From Gammaproteobacteria bacterium (lineage in GTDB: Bacteria; Pseudomonadota; Gammaproteobacteria; Pseudomonadales; Azotimanducaceae), in NCBI GenBank assembly GCA_026707045.1, contig JAPOXO010000125.1:16504-57093 (forward strand): a DNA stretch of 40,590 nt, in the 5' to 3' direction. The translations under genes and the position numbers were made by a program. Shown here piece by piece: positions 1-7,912 of this stretch. Position 1 is the first letter of the stretch; every line of letters starts with the position of its first letter. The notes under the pieces are model-generated. The model had not been told where the DNA came from. It ran no database searches and worked only from the letters and a program-made list of their open reading frames with translations.

Positions 1-654
1 GCAGGCGAAAGCGTCGAGTCAAGTTGGGAGATTCCTGATGGAGATCCTGAGGATGTTGAGTCGGAACTAATAAAAGAAATTGAAGAAGGCTCGGGCATGC
101 CCGGAACATTGCTACCTGGTACCGGTGAGGCCGAAGGCGATTCCGGATGGGAGATAAGTAACCAATTGCCAGCTCCAGGGGATGAGCTTTCAGATGGAGA
201 AGAACAGGCCGGTGGCGAAGGACTTCCTGGTGAACTTGATCAAGCGAGCGATGGAGGGGGAACGGATCAAGACGAGAGACTTCTCCGTGCGCTTGAGGCA
301 ATGGACAAAGAAATTATGGCTGAACGGATGGATAGCATCATCCGTTCTAACGAGCGAGTGGCGGGAACTGATGGACTTCTTGGGGAGCCCGAACTCGACG
401 ATGCACAATTGGAGGACGCAGGAGAGGGAGGAGATAGCAGCGACGATTTGGATGATGCTCGGACGATCGATGAAAACGAAGGTGACGGACAACCGAACCT
501 GCCACCGACAATGCGTGCTGAAGCAGATACCGCCGATGCACGTGATGACGATGTGGTTGCACGTCAACTGCGTGAAGCCGCAATGGCCGAGGAGGACCCA
601 GAACTCAAGGAAGAGCTTTGGGAGGAGTATCGCAAATACAAGGATGGCATTTAA
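1..654 (+). CDS. Acidic low-complexity protein, C-terminal part (5' end outside window)
   Basis: The reading frame is open from base 1 to the TAA at 652-654, so this is the C-terminal 217 residues of a longer protein. I do not recognise the family. It is very rich in Asp, Glu and Gly with few hydrophobic stretches, so this part is probably soluble and partly disordered. Two related segments about 41 codons apart share the pattern G-E-x-x-E-x-S-x-W-E-I (codons 2-11 and 42-52), which suggests a short repeat continuing upstream. The tail is more helical and ends in a charged WEEYRKY-type segment. The next gene starts on the very next base (GTG at 655), so it belongs to the envelope-gene run. A second acidic protein lies at 5470-5832. 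An internal ATG at 97 exists, but the acidic composition continues upstream of it. Coding confidence is high; function is unknown. Confidence 0.8.
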   Translation, partial: AGESVESSWEIPDGDPEDVESELIKEIEEGSGMPGTLLPGTGEAEGDSGWEISNQLPAPGDELSDGEEQAGGEGLPGELDQASDGGGTDQDERLLRALEAMDKEIMAERMDSIIRSNERVAGTDGLLGEPELDDAQLEDAGEGGDSSDDLDDARTIDENEGDGQPNLPPTMRAEADTADARDDDVVARQLREAAMAEEDPELKEELWEEYRKYKDGI

Positions 655-1923
655 GTGAAGATAACTCGTGATCTTTGTGTGCTAATCGGGGCATGTGCAC
701 TTTTGGTTAGTTGTGCCAGCACAACACTACGAGAGGTTGACTTTAAACCCCCCAAAATCGCTTCGATCACATTAAACGAAGAGAATTTGCTGGACATTGG
801 AGTCGTCGTGTTCAAGTCCAACATTCCCGAAGCGTACGACGACCTAGTCACACAGAACATCACTCCAGAGGTTCGAAGAGCCGAAGCAAACTTCATAGCC
901 AACCATGCAAAGGAGTTCTTGCAGTCTACGGGCAATTGGGGAGCTGTTCGCGTACTGCCTGAAGCGACATACGCCATTGATGTGCTAATTGAAGGCGGCA
1001 TTTTGCATTCCGATGGCGAACGCCAAGTAGTGGCAGTTAAAGTATCAGACTCTCGCGGAGAGGTTTGGATTGAGACTTGGTACGAGACGTTAGCTAGCAA
1101 GTATCACTATGAGTCTGACGAACGACAACGAAGCGACCCTTTTCGTCGCAACTATCGAATGCTCGCCGATGAAGTGCTTGCATACATGGAATCTCTCTCA
1201 CCCGAGGAAATTGGGGAGATACGTCTCACGACGCTGATGCGGCATGCACAGGAACTCAATCCTGCAGCGTTTGCGGAATATGTCACTGTTGACAATTCAG
1301 GCAAGTTTAAAGTAATAAGAATGCCCGCCGAAGACGATCCCAACATGCATCGAGTTCGTCAGGTTCGAGAGCGTGAATTGTTGTTCATTGATACTTTGGA
1401 CGAATACTACTCCACATTTGCATCAGGCATGAGAAGGTCTTACCACAGTTGGAGAAAGTCAACTTACGCCGATGCATTGGCCCTGCGAGAGGAAAGAAAT
1501 AGGTCACGTACACGCCTCATCGCGGGAGCAGCAATGGTATTGGGCGGAGCTGTTGCGCAACGAAGCGGAAGTACCGCTACTGAATTCGGGGGTTACGCTG
1601 GAGTCATCGGTGGAGCGACAGAAATACTGGGTGGAATTCAAAATCGTGAAAACGTGAGAATGCATGCTTCTGCATTGCGGGAATACGGCATTGTCGCCGC
1701 ACAGGAAATTTCCCCTCACACCATCGAGTTGGAGAATTCAACAATTTCACTTCAAGGAACGGCGGCGGAGCAACTCAATCAGCTAAAGGAATACTTGAAG
1801 GAAATTTATTTCGAAGAATTGGGGTTGCCCATAGAGGACGACGTTCAAGCTCAAGAATCCGTTACCCAAAATGATGCGTCTGGGGAGAAAATCACTGATG
1901 AATTCTTCCAAGACGAAGAGTGA
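655..1923 (+). CDS. Lipoprotein with glycine-zipper hairpin, function unknown
   Basis: This is a predicted 422-residue lipoprotein. It starts with GTG directly after the preceding stop codon. A type II signal peptide (basic n-region, hydrophobic core, lipobox LVSC) predicts lipidation at Cys20 and anchoring in the inner or outer membrane. Residues 25-250 are mixed alpha/beta with no family I recognise. Residues about 286-327 form a Gly/Ala-rich segment of the glycine-zipper kind, which often makes membrane-inserting helical hairpins. The last 40 residues are acidic. Its stop overlaps the next gene by 26 bases, which implies translational coupling. It is one of three lipoproteins in this run, so an accessory or anchoring role in an envelope complex is likely, but that is inference. 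Confidence 0.85.
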   Translation: MKITRDLCVLIGACALLVSCASTTLREVDFKPPKIASITLNEENLLDIGVVVFKSNIPEAYDDLVTQNITPEVRRAEANFIANHAKEFLQSTGNWGAVRVLPEATYAIDVLIEGGILHSDGERQVVAVKVSDSRGEVWIETWYETLASKYHYESDERQRSDPFRRNYRMLADEVLAYMESLSPEEIGEIRLTTLMRHAQELNPAAFAEYVTVDNSGKFKVIRMPAEDDPNMHRVRQVRERELLFIDTLDEYYSTFASGMRRSYHSWRKSTYADALALREERNRSRTRLIAGAAMVLGGAVAQRSGSTATEFGGYAGVIGGATEILGGIQNRENVRMHASALREYGIVAAQEISPHTIELENSTISLQGTAAEQLNQLKEYLKEIYFEELGLPIEDDVQAQESVTQNDASGEKITDEFFQDEE

Positions 1924-3421
1924 CAATTCAAAACCGGTTCAAATTCAACCGGTAGAACCACGACTAACTTCCGATCCGACAAGACGTAGGTCAGGTTCGC
2001 GTTTTCGTGTTTCTGCGCGATTCGTGCAAGGCCTAGCAGTATTTACCTTTGTTGCGTGTGCCATTGCTATTTTTGTTTGGGTACCGCAACGCGACCCTCT
2101 CCCGATTACAAACGGCGAAACTCGCGTTCCAGACGAATCGGTTTCGAGTCAATCCGGAACAGAAACCCAAGAAACGCCATTCTTGGATGCACAACATGAT
2201 CGTGCCATGGAACAAGCGGAAGAAACACTCAATGACTTCAGTTCGCTACAGGATCACTACGAGAGCCACCAACTCGGTTCGGAAAAACATCTTGCGCTCT
2301 ATAACGATGCCATTGATCGGGCAAACAACGGCGACATCCTTTTCGGCAGAAGGGAATTTGCAGAGGCGCAAAAAGAATTCGAAACTGCTCTCGAAGAGTT
2401 GCGTCAGCTTATAGCAACCATTGATACTGAATTTGAGGAATGGATGACTGCTGGACTGCGAGCGTTGGATGAACGCGATGTTACAAAGTCTCGAAGCGCA
2501 TTTGTCCATGCGGCGGAAATCAAGCCGTTGGAACAGTCCCCGCACGAAGCGCTTCAGCGAGTGGAAAAGTTACCCAAAATCAATGAATTGCTACGGGAAA
2601 GCGATCGAGCTAGTTTAAGAGGCAATTGGGACGAGGCGTTGTCATTTCTTGACCAAGCAGAAACGCTGGACGATTTAACTCAGGAAATTGACTCGCGCAG
2701 AGAGAGTATTTTGTCCGCACGTGCAGGGGAAGAACTCAACCACTTGCTTTCATTAGGGCATCAGGCGTTGAACCAGGACGACTTTGATGAAGCCGACCGT
2801 CTGTTTAACGAAGTCTTGCGACGTCATCCAGACAATGCAGCAGCGGAAACAGGACTGCAGAAATCTCAAGTATCGCGAACTGTAGCGCAGATTTCGGACC
2901 TCCAGGCTACAGCATTGCAGCAAGAGAACGAGCTCAAGCTCACGGCTGCAATGCAGACTTTTGAACAAGCGCTCGAAATTGATTCGACATTGGAATTTGC
3001 TATTGAAGGCAGAGACCGTGTCCGTGAAATTGTGACTCTGTCTGCTCAAATCAGTACGGTGTTGAACGATCCGGGAAATTTGTCTGGAGACCAGGAACTA
3101 GAGCTTGCGCGACAGGTTCTCGAAGATGCTCAGAAGTACATTAACCACAGTGACGCATACGATGAAGCCTTAAATGAACTTGCCGAAATTGTGGAAATTG
3201 CATCACAGTTCGTCCCTGTAGTCCTCATTTCAGACAATGCAACCGAGGTAACACTCAGTACTAAAGGACAACTAGGCTCATTTGAACGACACGAGATTCA
3301 ATTGCGGCCAGGTCGATACCAACTCATTGGAAGCAGAGATGGACGTGAAGATGTGAGAAAAACCTTCAACGTCGAACCAGACATGGATCCAGTTTCAATC
3401 ATTTGCGAGAACGAGATTTAG
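1898..3421 (+). CDS. Single-pass membrane protein with TPR-like repeats and a PEGA-like tail
   Basis: This 507-residue protein has a basic N-terminus (residues 27-41), one membrane helix at about 42-62 and a long extracytoplasmic region. Residues about 100-430 are helical, with recurring A-x-x-x-F-x-x-A-L segments typical of TPR or related solenoids. The last 70 residues are beta-rich with an LRPGRYQL motif followed by a DGRE turn, which resembles a PEGA domain and echoes the next gene. I chose the ATG at 1898 rather than 1871 because it gives the shorter overlap (26 bases) with the lipoprotein gene and a clean basic start. The architecture suggests a periplasmic scaffold reaching from the inner membrane towards the wall. 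The exact repeat family is uncertain. Confidence 0.83.
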   Translation: MNSSKTKSDNSKPVQIQPVEPRLTSDPTRRRSGSRFRVSARFVQGLAVFTFVACAIAIFVWVPQRDPLPITNGETRVPDESVSSQSGTETQETPFLDAQHDRAMEQAEETLNDFSSLQDHYESHQLGSEKHLALYNDAIDRANNGDILFGRREFAEAQKEFETALEELRQLIATIDTEFEEWMTAGLRALDERDVTKSRSAFVHAAEIKPLEQSPHEALQRVEKLPKINELLRESDRASLRGNWDEALSFLDQAETLDDLTQEIDSRRESILSARAGEELNHLLSLGHQALNQDDFDEADRLFNEVLRRHPDNAAAETGLQKSQVSRTVAQISDLQATALQQENELKLTAAMQTFEQALEIDSTLEFAIEGRDRVREIVTLSAQISTVLNDPGNLSGDQELELARQVLEDAQKYINHSDAYDEALNELAEIVEIASQFVPVVLISDNATEVTLSTKGQLGSFERHEIQLRPGRYQLIGSRDGREDVRKTFNVEPDMDPVSIICENEI

Positions 3422-3434
3422 ACTGCGTTAGGTC

Positions 3435-5480
3435 ATGACTATAGACGCAGATCAAGTCTTTAAACCGGAACAATTCGAGCCAACACCGCTTCGAGCGCCA
3501 CGTCGCAAGTGGTTCGTACCTTGGTTGCAACTTGCAACTCTCATTGTTGTCCTGGTTGCGGCAGTCGTACTCTGGTTTCTGTTTACGGCAAAGTCCGTGC
3601 GCTTCGAATCCAACGTTACGGATTTTTCAGCGACGGTTTCGGGTGGACTTGTCTTTCGTTCCGGAGAGACTTTTTTGATGCGACCGGGTAGCTATGAAGT
3701 TGAAGCCGAATCGAATGGATACTACGAGTTGCAGCTCTCTATCGAAGTGGGAAACAAAGGTGATCAATCGTTTCCACTTGAATTCAAAAAGCTCCCCGGA
3801 TTGATCCAATTTAGTTCTTCGCCCATAGGTGCTCAGGTGAGTATGGAGGGCGAAATCTTGGGCGCAACTCCGGTACAGGTCCCCATTCCTGCGGGATCAG
3901 CAATGTTCAATTTCAGCGCTCCTCGCTACATTGACCGTGAGATTGAAGTTTTAGTTGAAGGGATGAGCATTGAGCAGCCTGTTCATCTGGATTTGGCACC
4001 GAATTGGGCAACAGTTGAGATTCCCACGACACCGGACAATGCCAACGTTTATATAGATGGAGTCGATTCAGGATTCACGACATCTAAACCGGTCGAAATT
4101 CTTGACGGGGAGCGCACGATAACGCTTAAGAAACCAGGTTTTGCCGAATGGACTGACATTTTGTTTGTTCAAGCAGGAGAGCGAAGAACGCTGGACCCAA
4201 TAGTGCTAGAACCCCTGGAAGGAGTACTGTCGATTCAGTCTGACCCAGCAGGTGCGACGGTGAACATTGACGAACAGTTCCAAGGACTTACACCAATTAC
4301 GGTAGAAATCGAACCTAATCAGGAACATAAGGTCGAAGTACTGCTAGTTGGATATGAGCGTGGCTTTAAAAGTGTCGTCGTTCCGTCCGGACAAATCCGA
4401 AATCTGAATTTCGACCTCGAAGAAGCAACGGGTAGCTTGACAGTGACCACCGAACCCGAAAATGTTGAGGTATGGGTTGATGGAAAGCAAATCGGTAGCA
4501 GCAATGACTCTTTCGTTCTGCATGCGGTTCGACATTCCGTGGAACTAAAGAAAGAAGGTTATGCAGGTTACGCAAACGACTTGGTCATACAACCTGGAAT
4601 GAAGCAAACTTTGAGGGTGAGACTCCTGACATTGGAGGAAGCTCGCTTGGAGGTCTTGCGACAGGTGCGCAACACGATCGATGGTCAGGAGATACAGTTG
4701 TTCGAACCAACTCCCATCCAAATGGGGGCATCTCGCCGCCAACCAGGTCGGCGAGCCAACGAAGTTTTTCGAACTGCCCGATTAGAACGACTGTTTTATA
4801 TCTCAAAGCACGAGGTAACAAACGCACAGTTCCGCGAGTTCGCGACAGAACACGATTCGGGAGATTATCAGGGAATGTCGTTGGACAAGGACGATCAACC
4901 TGTCGTCAATGTCTCATGGAACGAGGCTGCCTTGTACTGCAATTCCCTCTCCGAACGGGAAGGGCTTGACTCGTTCTATAAGGTCGAGGGTGCCAAGGTT
5001 GTAGGCATAAATGAAAATGCGTTGGGATATCGGCTGCCCACCGAAGCCGAGTGGTCATGGGTAGCTCGTCACGTTGAAGGCGATGAAAAATTGTTGCACT
5101 TTCCATGGGGGGAGAGTCTTCCTCCGCCAGACCGACACGGTAACTACGCCGACAGAGCAGCTCAACACATAGTCAGCCGAATTCTTTACGACTTCAATGA
5201 CAACCATACCGTAACGGCACCAGTCGGAACGTTTGAACCAAATTCAAAAGGACTATTCGACATCGGTGGAAATGTCGCTGAATGGACTCACGATTTTTAC
5301 GCCATACCTGAATCGCAAAGTACTGTAAGTGTCTTGGGTCCGTCTGATGGCGAGTATCACGTCATTCGGGGCTCGAGTTACCTTCATGGAACCATTACCG
5401 ACGTAAGACTCTCTTTCCGTGACTACGGTACGGACGGCAGATACGATGTTGGTTTCAGGGTTGCGCGCTATGCAGAGTGA
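3435..5480 (+). CDS. Membrane-anchored PEGA-array protein with C-terminal FGE/SUMF1-fold domain
   Basis: This 681-residue protein has a short cytoplasmic N-terminus and one membrane helix at about 29-51. About five PEGA-type beta domains follow: a degenerate one near 55-118, then about 121-188, 191-258, 262-328 and 332-398. An FGE-sulfatase/SUMF1/EgtB/PvdO-fold domain occupies about 419-681. The FGE part is recognised from EVTNAQFREF, YRLPTEAEW (532), GNVAEW (612), RGSSY (645) and GFRVAR near the end. Formylglycine-generating enzymes carry copper-binding Cys residues after the RG-GS turn. Here that stretch reads RGSSYLHG and has no Cys, so the domain is probably a binding module rather than an enzyme. 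PEGA arrays are generally extracytoplasmic and often bind cell-wall material. The frame overlaps the next gene by 11 bases. Confidence 0.93.
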   Translation: MTIDADQVFKPEQFEPTPLRAPRRKWFVPWLQLATLIVVLVAAVVLWFLFTAKSVRFESNVTDFSATVSGGLVFRSGETFLMRPGSYEVEAESNGYYELQLSIEVGNKGDQSFPLEFKKLPGLIQFSSSPIGAQVSMEGEILGATPVQVPIPAGSAMFNFSAPRYIDREIEVLVEGMSIEQPVHLDLAPNWATVEIPTTPDNANVYIDGVDSGFTTSKPVEILDGERTITLKKPGFAEWTDILFVQAGERRTLDPIVLEPLEGVLSIQSDPAGATVNIDEQFQGLTPITVEIEPNQEHKVEVLLVGYERGFKSVVVPSGQIRNLNFDLEEATGSLTVTTEPENVEVWVDGKQIGSSNDSFVLHAVRHSVELKKEGYAGYANDLVIQPGMKQTLRVRLLTLEEARLEVLRQVRNTIDGQEIQLFEPTPIQMGASRRQPGRRANEVFRTARLERLFYISKHEVTNAQFREFATEHDSGDYQGMSLDKDDQPVVNVSWNEAALYCNSLSEREGLDSFYKVEGAKVVGINENALGYRLPTEAEWSWVARHVEGDEKLLHFPWGESLPPPDRHGNYADRAAQHIVSRILYDFNDNHTVTAPVGTFEPNSKGLFDIGGNVAEWTHDFYAIPESQSTVSVLGPSDGEYHVIRGSSYLHGTITDVRLSFRDYGTDGRYDVGFRVARYAE

Positions 5481-5832
5481 AGATCAGTTCAAACTAAAGT
5501 GGGTTTGGGCGAACGCGGTTGTCGTCGCTCTGTTGCTCCCGGGATTGCATTTACATGCACAACAAGAGCAGGGTGAAAATTCAGAGTCCGACTCTATCGA
5601 GAATTTAGACGACGCACCTTCCGAAGAGGACGAATTTCAAGCTGATTCCGACGAGTCCGAAGACACTCTAAATGAGGATTCAGAGGTTGAATCGGAAGAT
5701 ATCGAAAATTCTGATGGTTCTGAATCGAAAGAAGACTCTCCCACTTTGGAGTCGGTTGAGACTCCGGATTTTTTTGATCCGAGCGAGGACATTTCTGAAG
5801 ACTTTGCCGTGCCATTTCCTGTGGACATTTAG
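5470..5832 (+). CDS. Small secreted acidic protein, function unknown
   Basis: This is a 120-residue protein whose ATG at 5470 lies inside the end of the PEGA-FGE gene (11-base overlap). Residues 9-30 look like a signal peptide: a Lys-containing n-region, a VVVALLL core and AxA-like cleavage after HLHA. The mature part is almost entirely Asp, Glu and Ser with hardly any basic residue, so it should be disordered and strongly negative. It resembles the truncated protein at the start of the window in composition but not in detectable sequence. A longer frame opens at 5419 but lacks the good signal peptide at its start. It could bind cations or a basic partner in the periplasm. No family is recognised, so this is speculation. 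Confidence 0.7.
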   Translation: MQSEDQFKLKWVWANAVVVALLLPGLHLHAQQEQGENSESDSIENLDDAPSEEDEFQADSDESEDTLNEDSEVESEDIENSDGSESKEDSPTLESVETPDFFDPSEDISEDFAVPFPVDI

Positions 5833-5841
5833 GAACTAGCT

Positions 5842-6639
5842 ATGAAAGGACGCGTGACATCTACTTTGCTTACGCAACTAATTGCATTATTGATATCTAT
5901 TCTTGTCGTTCATTTGGTATATGCGAGTGTCATTCGCCCTACGGCAAATGCGATTCTCGATGAACGCGAGGAACGGCTCAAAAACGAGGAATCTTTCGTG
6001 CCCGAACGGTCACTCTACGTAACGCTTCGTGATTATGAACAGGAAACCTGTTTCATCTTGATGTTCTGGGCTTTCGCCATCATGGGTACGAAGGCTTGGA
6101 GTGCCATGTCGGAACGCAAGATGTTGGACAACGATTTGCTTCGGATAGGGGAAGGAGTCAGCGTTTTGCCGGAAGATGCTCGGCGATATATGAGACCCGT
6201 GCAATCTCTTCCCGACAAGACTCGTAATCGTCTACTCTCGCGGACGGTTTTAGTTGCTCTTCAGAGATTTGAAAGTACACAGGCAGTTCAAAATGTGTCT
6301 GATGCGGTGCGTACATCGTGCGAAGCGGAAGCAGATCGCCTTGATAGCGAGTTGGCAATGATCCGCTACATTGCGTGGGCTATTCCTTCCATTGGATTTA
6401 TAGGAACTGTTCGGGGAATTGGAGAGGCACTCAGTCAGGCATATTTAGCAGTTCAGGGAGATATAGCTGGGGTTACAGAGAGTTTAGGAGTAGCTTTCAA
6501 CTCGACGTTTGTCGCTCTTGTGATCAGCATCGTGATCATGTTTTTCGTCTACCAGTTACAGAGATACCAGGAGGAAGTAGTCATTGCGGTTGAATCCTGG
6601 TGCGACGAAAACTTGCTACGGCATTTGCAGGTTCGCTAG
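5842..6639 (+). CDS. MotA/TolQ/ExbB-family proton channel protein
   Basis: This 265-residue inner-membrane protein has predicted helices near 8-32, 66-86, 172-200 and 216-238. The family core is clear: GFIGTVRGIG at 185-194 matches the GTVxGI motif of ExbB/TolQ helix 2, with Thr189 at the polar pore position. NSTFVALVIS at 220-229 carries the second conserved Thr (Thr222) of helix 3. Such proteins form pentamers around a dimer of a MotB/ExbD/TolR-type subunit and convert proton flow into mechanical work. No classical ExbD or MotB lies nearby. The two vWA proteins encoded downstream are the candidate partners. A good ribosome site (AGGAAC) precedes the ATG, 9 bases after the previous stop codon. 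Confidence 0.92.
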   Translation: MKGRVTSTLLTQLIALLISILVVHLVYASVIRPTANAILDEREERLKNEESFVPERSLYVTLRDYEQETCFILMFWAFAIMGTKAWSAMSERKMLDNDLLRIGEGVSVLPEDARRYMRPVQSLPDKTRNRLLSRTVLVALQRFESTQAVQNVSDAVRTSCEAEADRLDSELAMIRYIAWAIPSIGFIGTVRGIGEALSQAYLAVQGDIAGVTESLGVAFNSTFVALVISIVIMFFVYQLQRYQEEVVIAVESWCDENLLRHLQVR

Positions 6640-6640
6640 G

Positions 6641-7912
6641 ATGTGGATTCTCGATATTGTTGATGCAAACCTCCGACTAAGCAACGATGGAGAAATTGCC
6701 TACTCGGAACCTGGAATCGCACTAGTCGAACCTAAGCAATTGACGTTTGGTGGGGAAGCTCTCACAAAGATCAAGCTTCAGCCCGATCAGGAACAAAGCC
6801 AGTTTTGGCAGAGACTGGATCAGAGTCCTGTACATCCAAGCGGCTATGCAGTCGAGACGCAGGCTGACCTAGTATTTCGTCAGCTCGTTGCCATTCGAGA
6901 GCAAAGTCAACTGAGACGAGAAGATTCTGTATGGGTCATTGTCCCTGGCAATCTATCGAATTCACAGATAGCCTTACTCTACGGTATTGCTGTTCAGGCC
7001 GAAGTGCACATCGCAGATTTTGTGGATCGAGGCGTCGCTGCAGCTGCAAACGTAGATATCGATGGCCCCTGTGTATTTGTGGACATCGGACTTCATCGTA
7101 CGGTGGTTACACAACTCACAGTGGGAGACGATGTCAGCCGGGCTCGTGTTTCCGTGTTGTCCCGTCTCGGCTTACTTTCACTGCTGAATGCCTGGATTCG
7201 ACATGCAGCAGACAGATTCTTGGATAGTACGCGATTTGATCCGAGGAAATTCGCCAACACCGAGCAGCAGTTGTTCGATCAATTGCGAGCTTTTATAGCA
7301 GGCAGTGAAGAAACTCACATCGTGCACGTTGAGCATCTAGGCAACGTTCGTCAAGTTGAATTGACGCGGGCGGAGCTAGCATCGGCAGCCAATGAGCACT
7401 ATCGTGGAGTGTTGACCTATATTGATCAGGGGTGTCCAGTCTTGCTGTCTGAGGACTCGGCCGCCCTGCCAGGTTTGGTGGATTTTCTGAGTGCAGAAGG
7501 TAGTAATTGCTTCGAACGCGGCTTGGCAGACGCATTCGATGCACTCAGTAGGTTGAATTCATCGGATGCCGACAACGACTCGCGTGCATTGCACGTAGAA
7601 GTTTCACATGTCAAGAAGGAGCATCTCCGCACGGTGCGAGAACCCAGTGTGCTCCCGTTGGCGACACATGTATTGACAGGTTCGATTGCTTATCCAATTG
7701 GTTCCAGTCTTCCCACCCGTAATCAGGGAGAGTATTCGCTTGATTTCGAGCTTGTCAACAACGCCCATGGGTTGGTTGTCGTTCCAAACGAGAGTGCGAA
7801 TGTAGTGGTCAATGGGAAGAGGGTCGTTCACCAAACCCCAGTAAGAGTTGGAGACTTGATTTTAGCTTCGTCCGTCGAATACGAGCTTATTGCGGTCCAA
7901 AGAGATGGCTAG
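6641..7912 (+). CDS. Actin/Hsp70-fold ATPase-like protein with C-terminal FHA-like domain
   Basis: This protein is 423 residues from the ATG at 6641, one base after the proton-channel gene. Residues 3-10 (ILDIVDAN) resemble the first phosphate loop of the actin/Hsp70 superfamily, and CVFVDIG at 144-150 resembles the second, followed by a beta hairpin. The stretch at about 95-140 (VWVIVPGNLS, then a DRGVAAAA helix) fits the interdomain region of PilM/FtsA/Hsp70-like proteins. The last 70 residues (YPIGSSLP, then VVNGKRV and TPVRVGDLI) have the strand and turn pattern of an FHA domain, although the key Arg/Ser/His phosphopeptide residues are not obvious. It has no signal peptide and is probably cytoplasmic. 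A role as cytoplasmic ATPase or adaptor of the envelope machine is inferred from context. Family assignment is moderate. Confidence 0.75.
   Translation: MWILDIVDANLRLSNDGEIAYSEPGIALVEPKQLTFGGEALTKIKLQPDQEQSQFWQRLDQSPVHPSGYAVETQADLVFRQLVAIREQSQLRREDSVWVIVPGNLSNSQIALLYGIAVQAEVHIADFVDRGVAAAANVDIDGPCVFVDIGLHRTVVTQLTVGDDVSRARVSVLSRLGLLSLLNAWIRHAADRFLDSTRFDPRKFANTEQQLFDQLRAFIAGSEETHIVHVEHLGNVRQVELTRAELASAANEHYRGVLTYIDQGCPVLLSEDSAALPGLVDFLSAEGSNCFERGLADAFDALSRLNSSDADNDSRALHVEVSHVKKEHLRTVREPSVLPLATHVLTGSIAYPIGSSLPTRNQGEYSLDFELVNNAHGLVVVPNESANVVVNGKRVVHQTPVRVGDLILASSVEYELIAVQRDG

Noticed and set aside
182-658. + strand frame of 158 codons overlapping the acidic protein
   Set aside because: Out of frame with the acidic gene; its composition (many Arg, Trp and Met) is a typical shadow of an Asp/Glu/Gly-rich coding sequence, and it would block the coupled GTG at 655.
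3435-5480. Active formylglycine-generating enzyme
   Set aside because: No Cys in the copper-site region and no sulfatase gene nearby.
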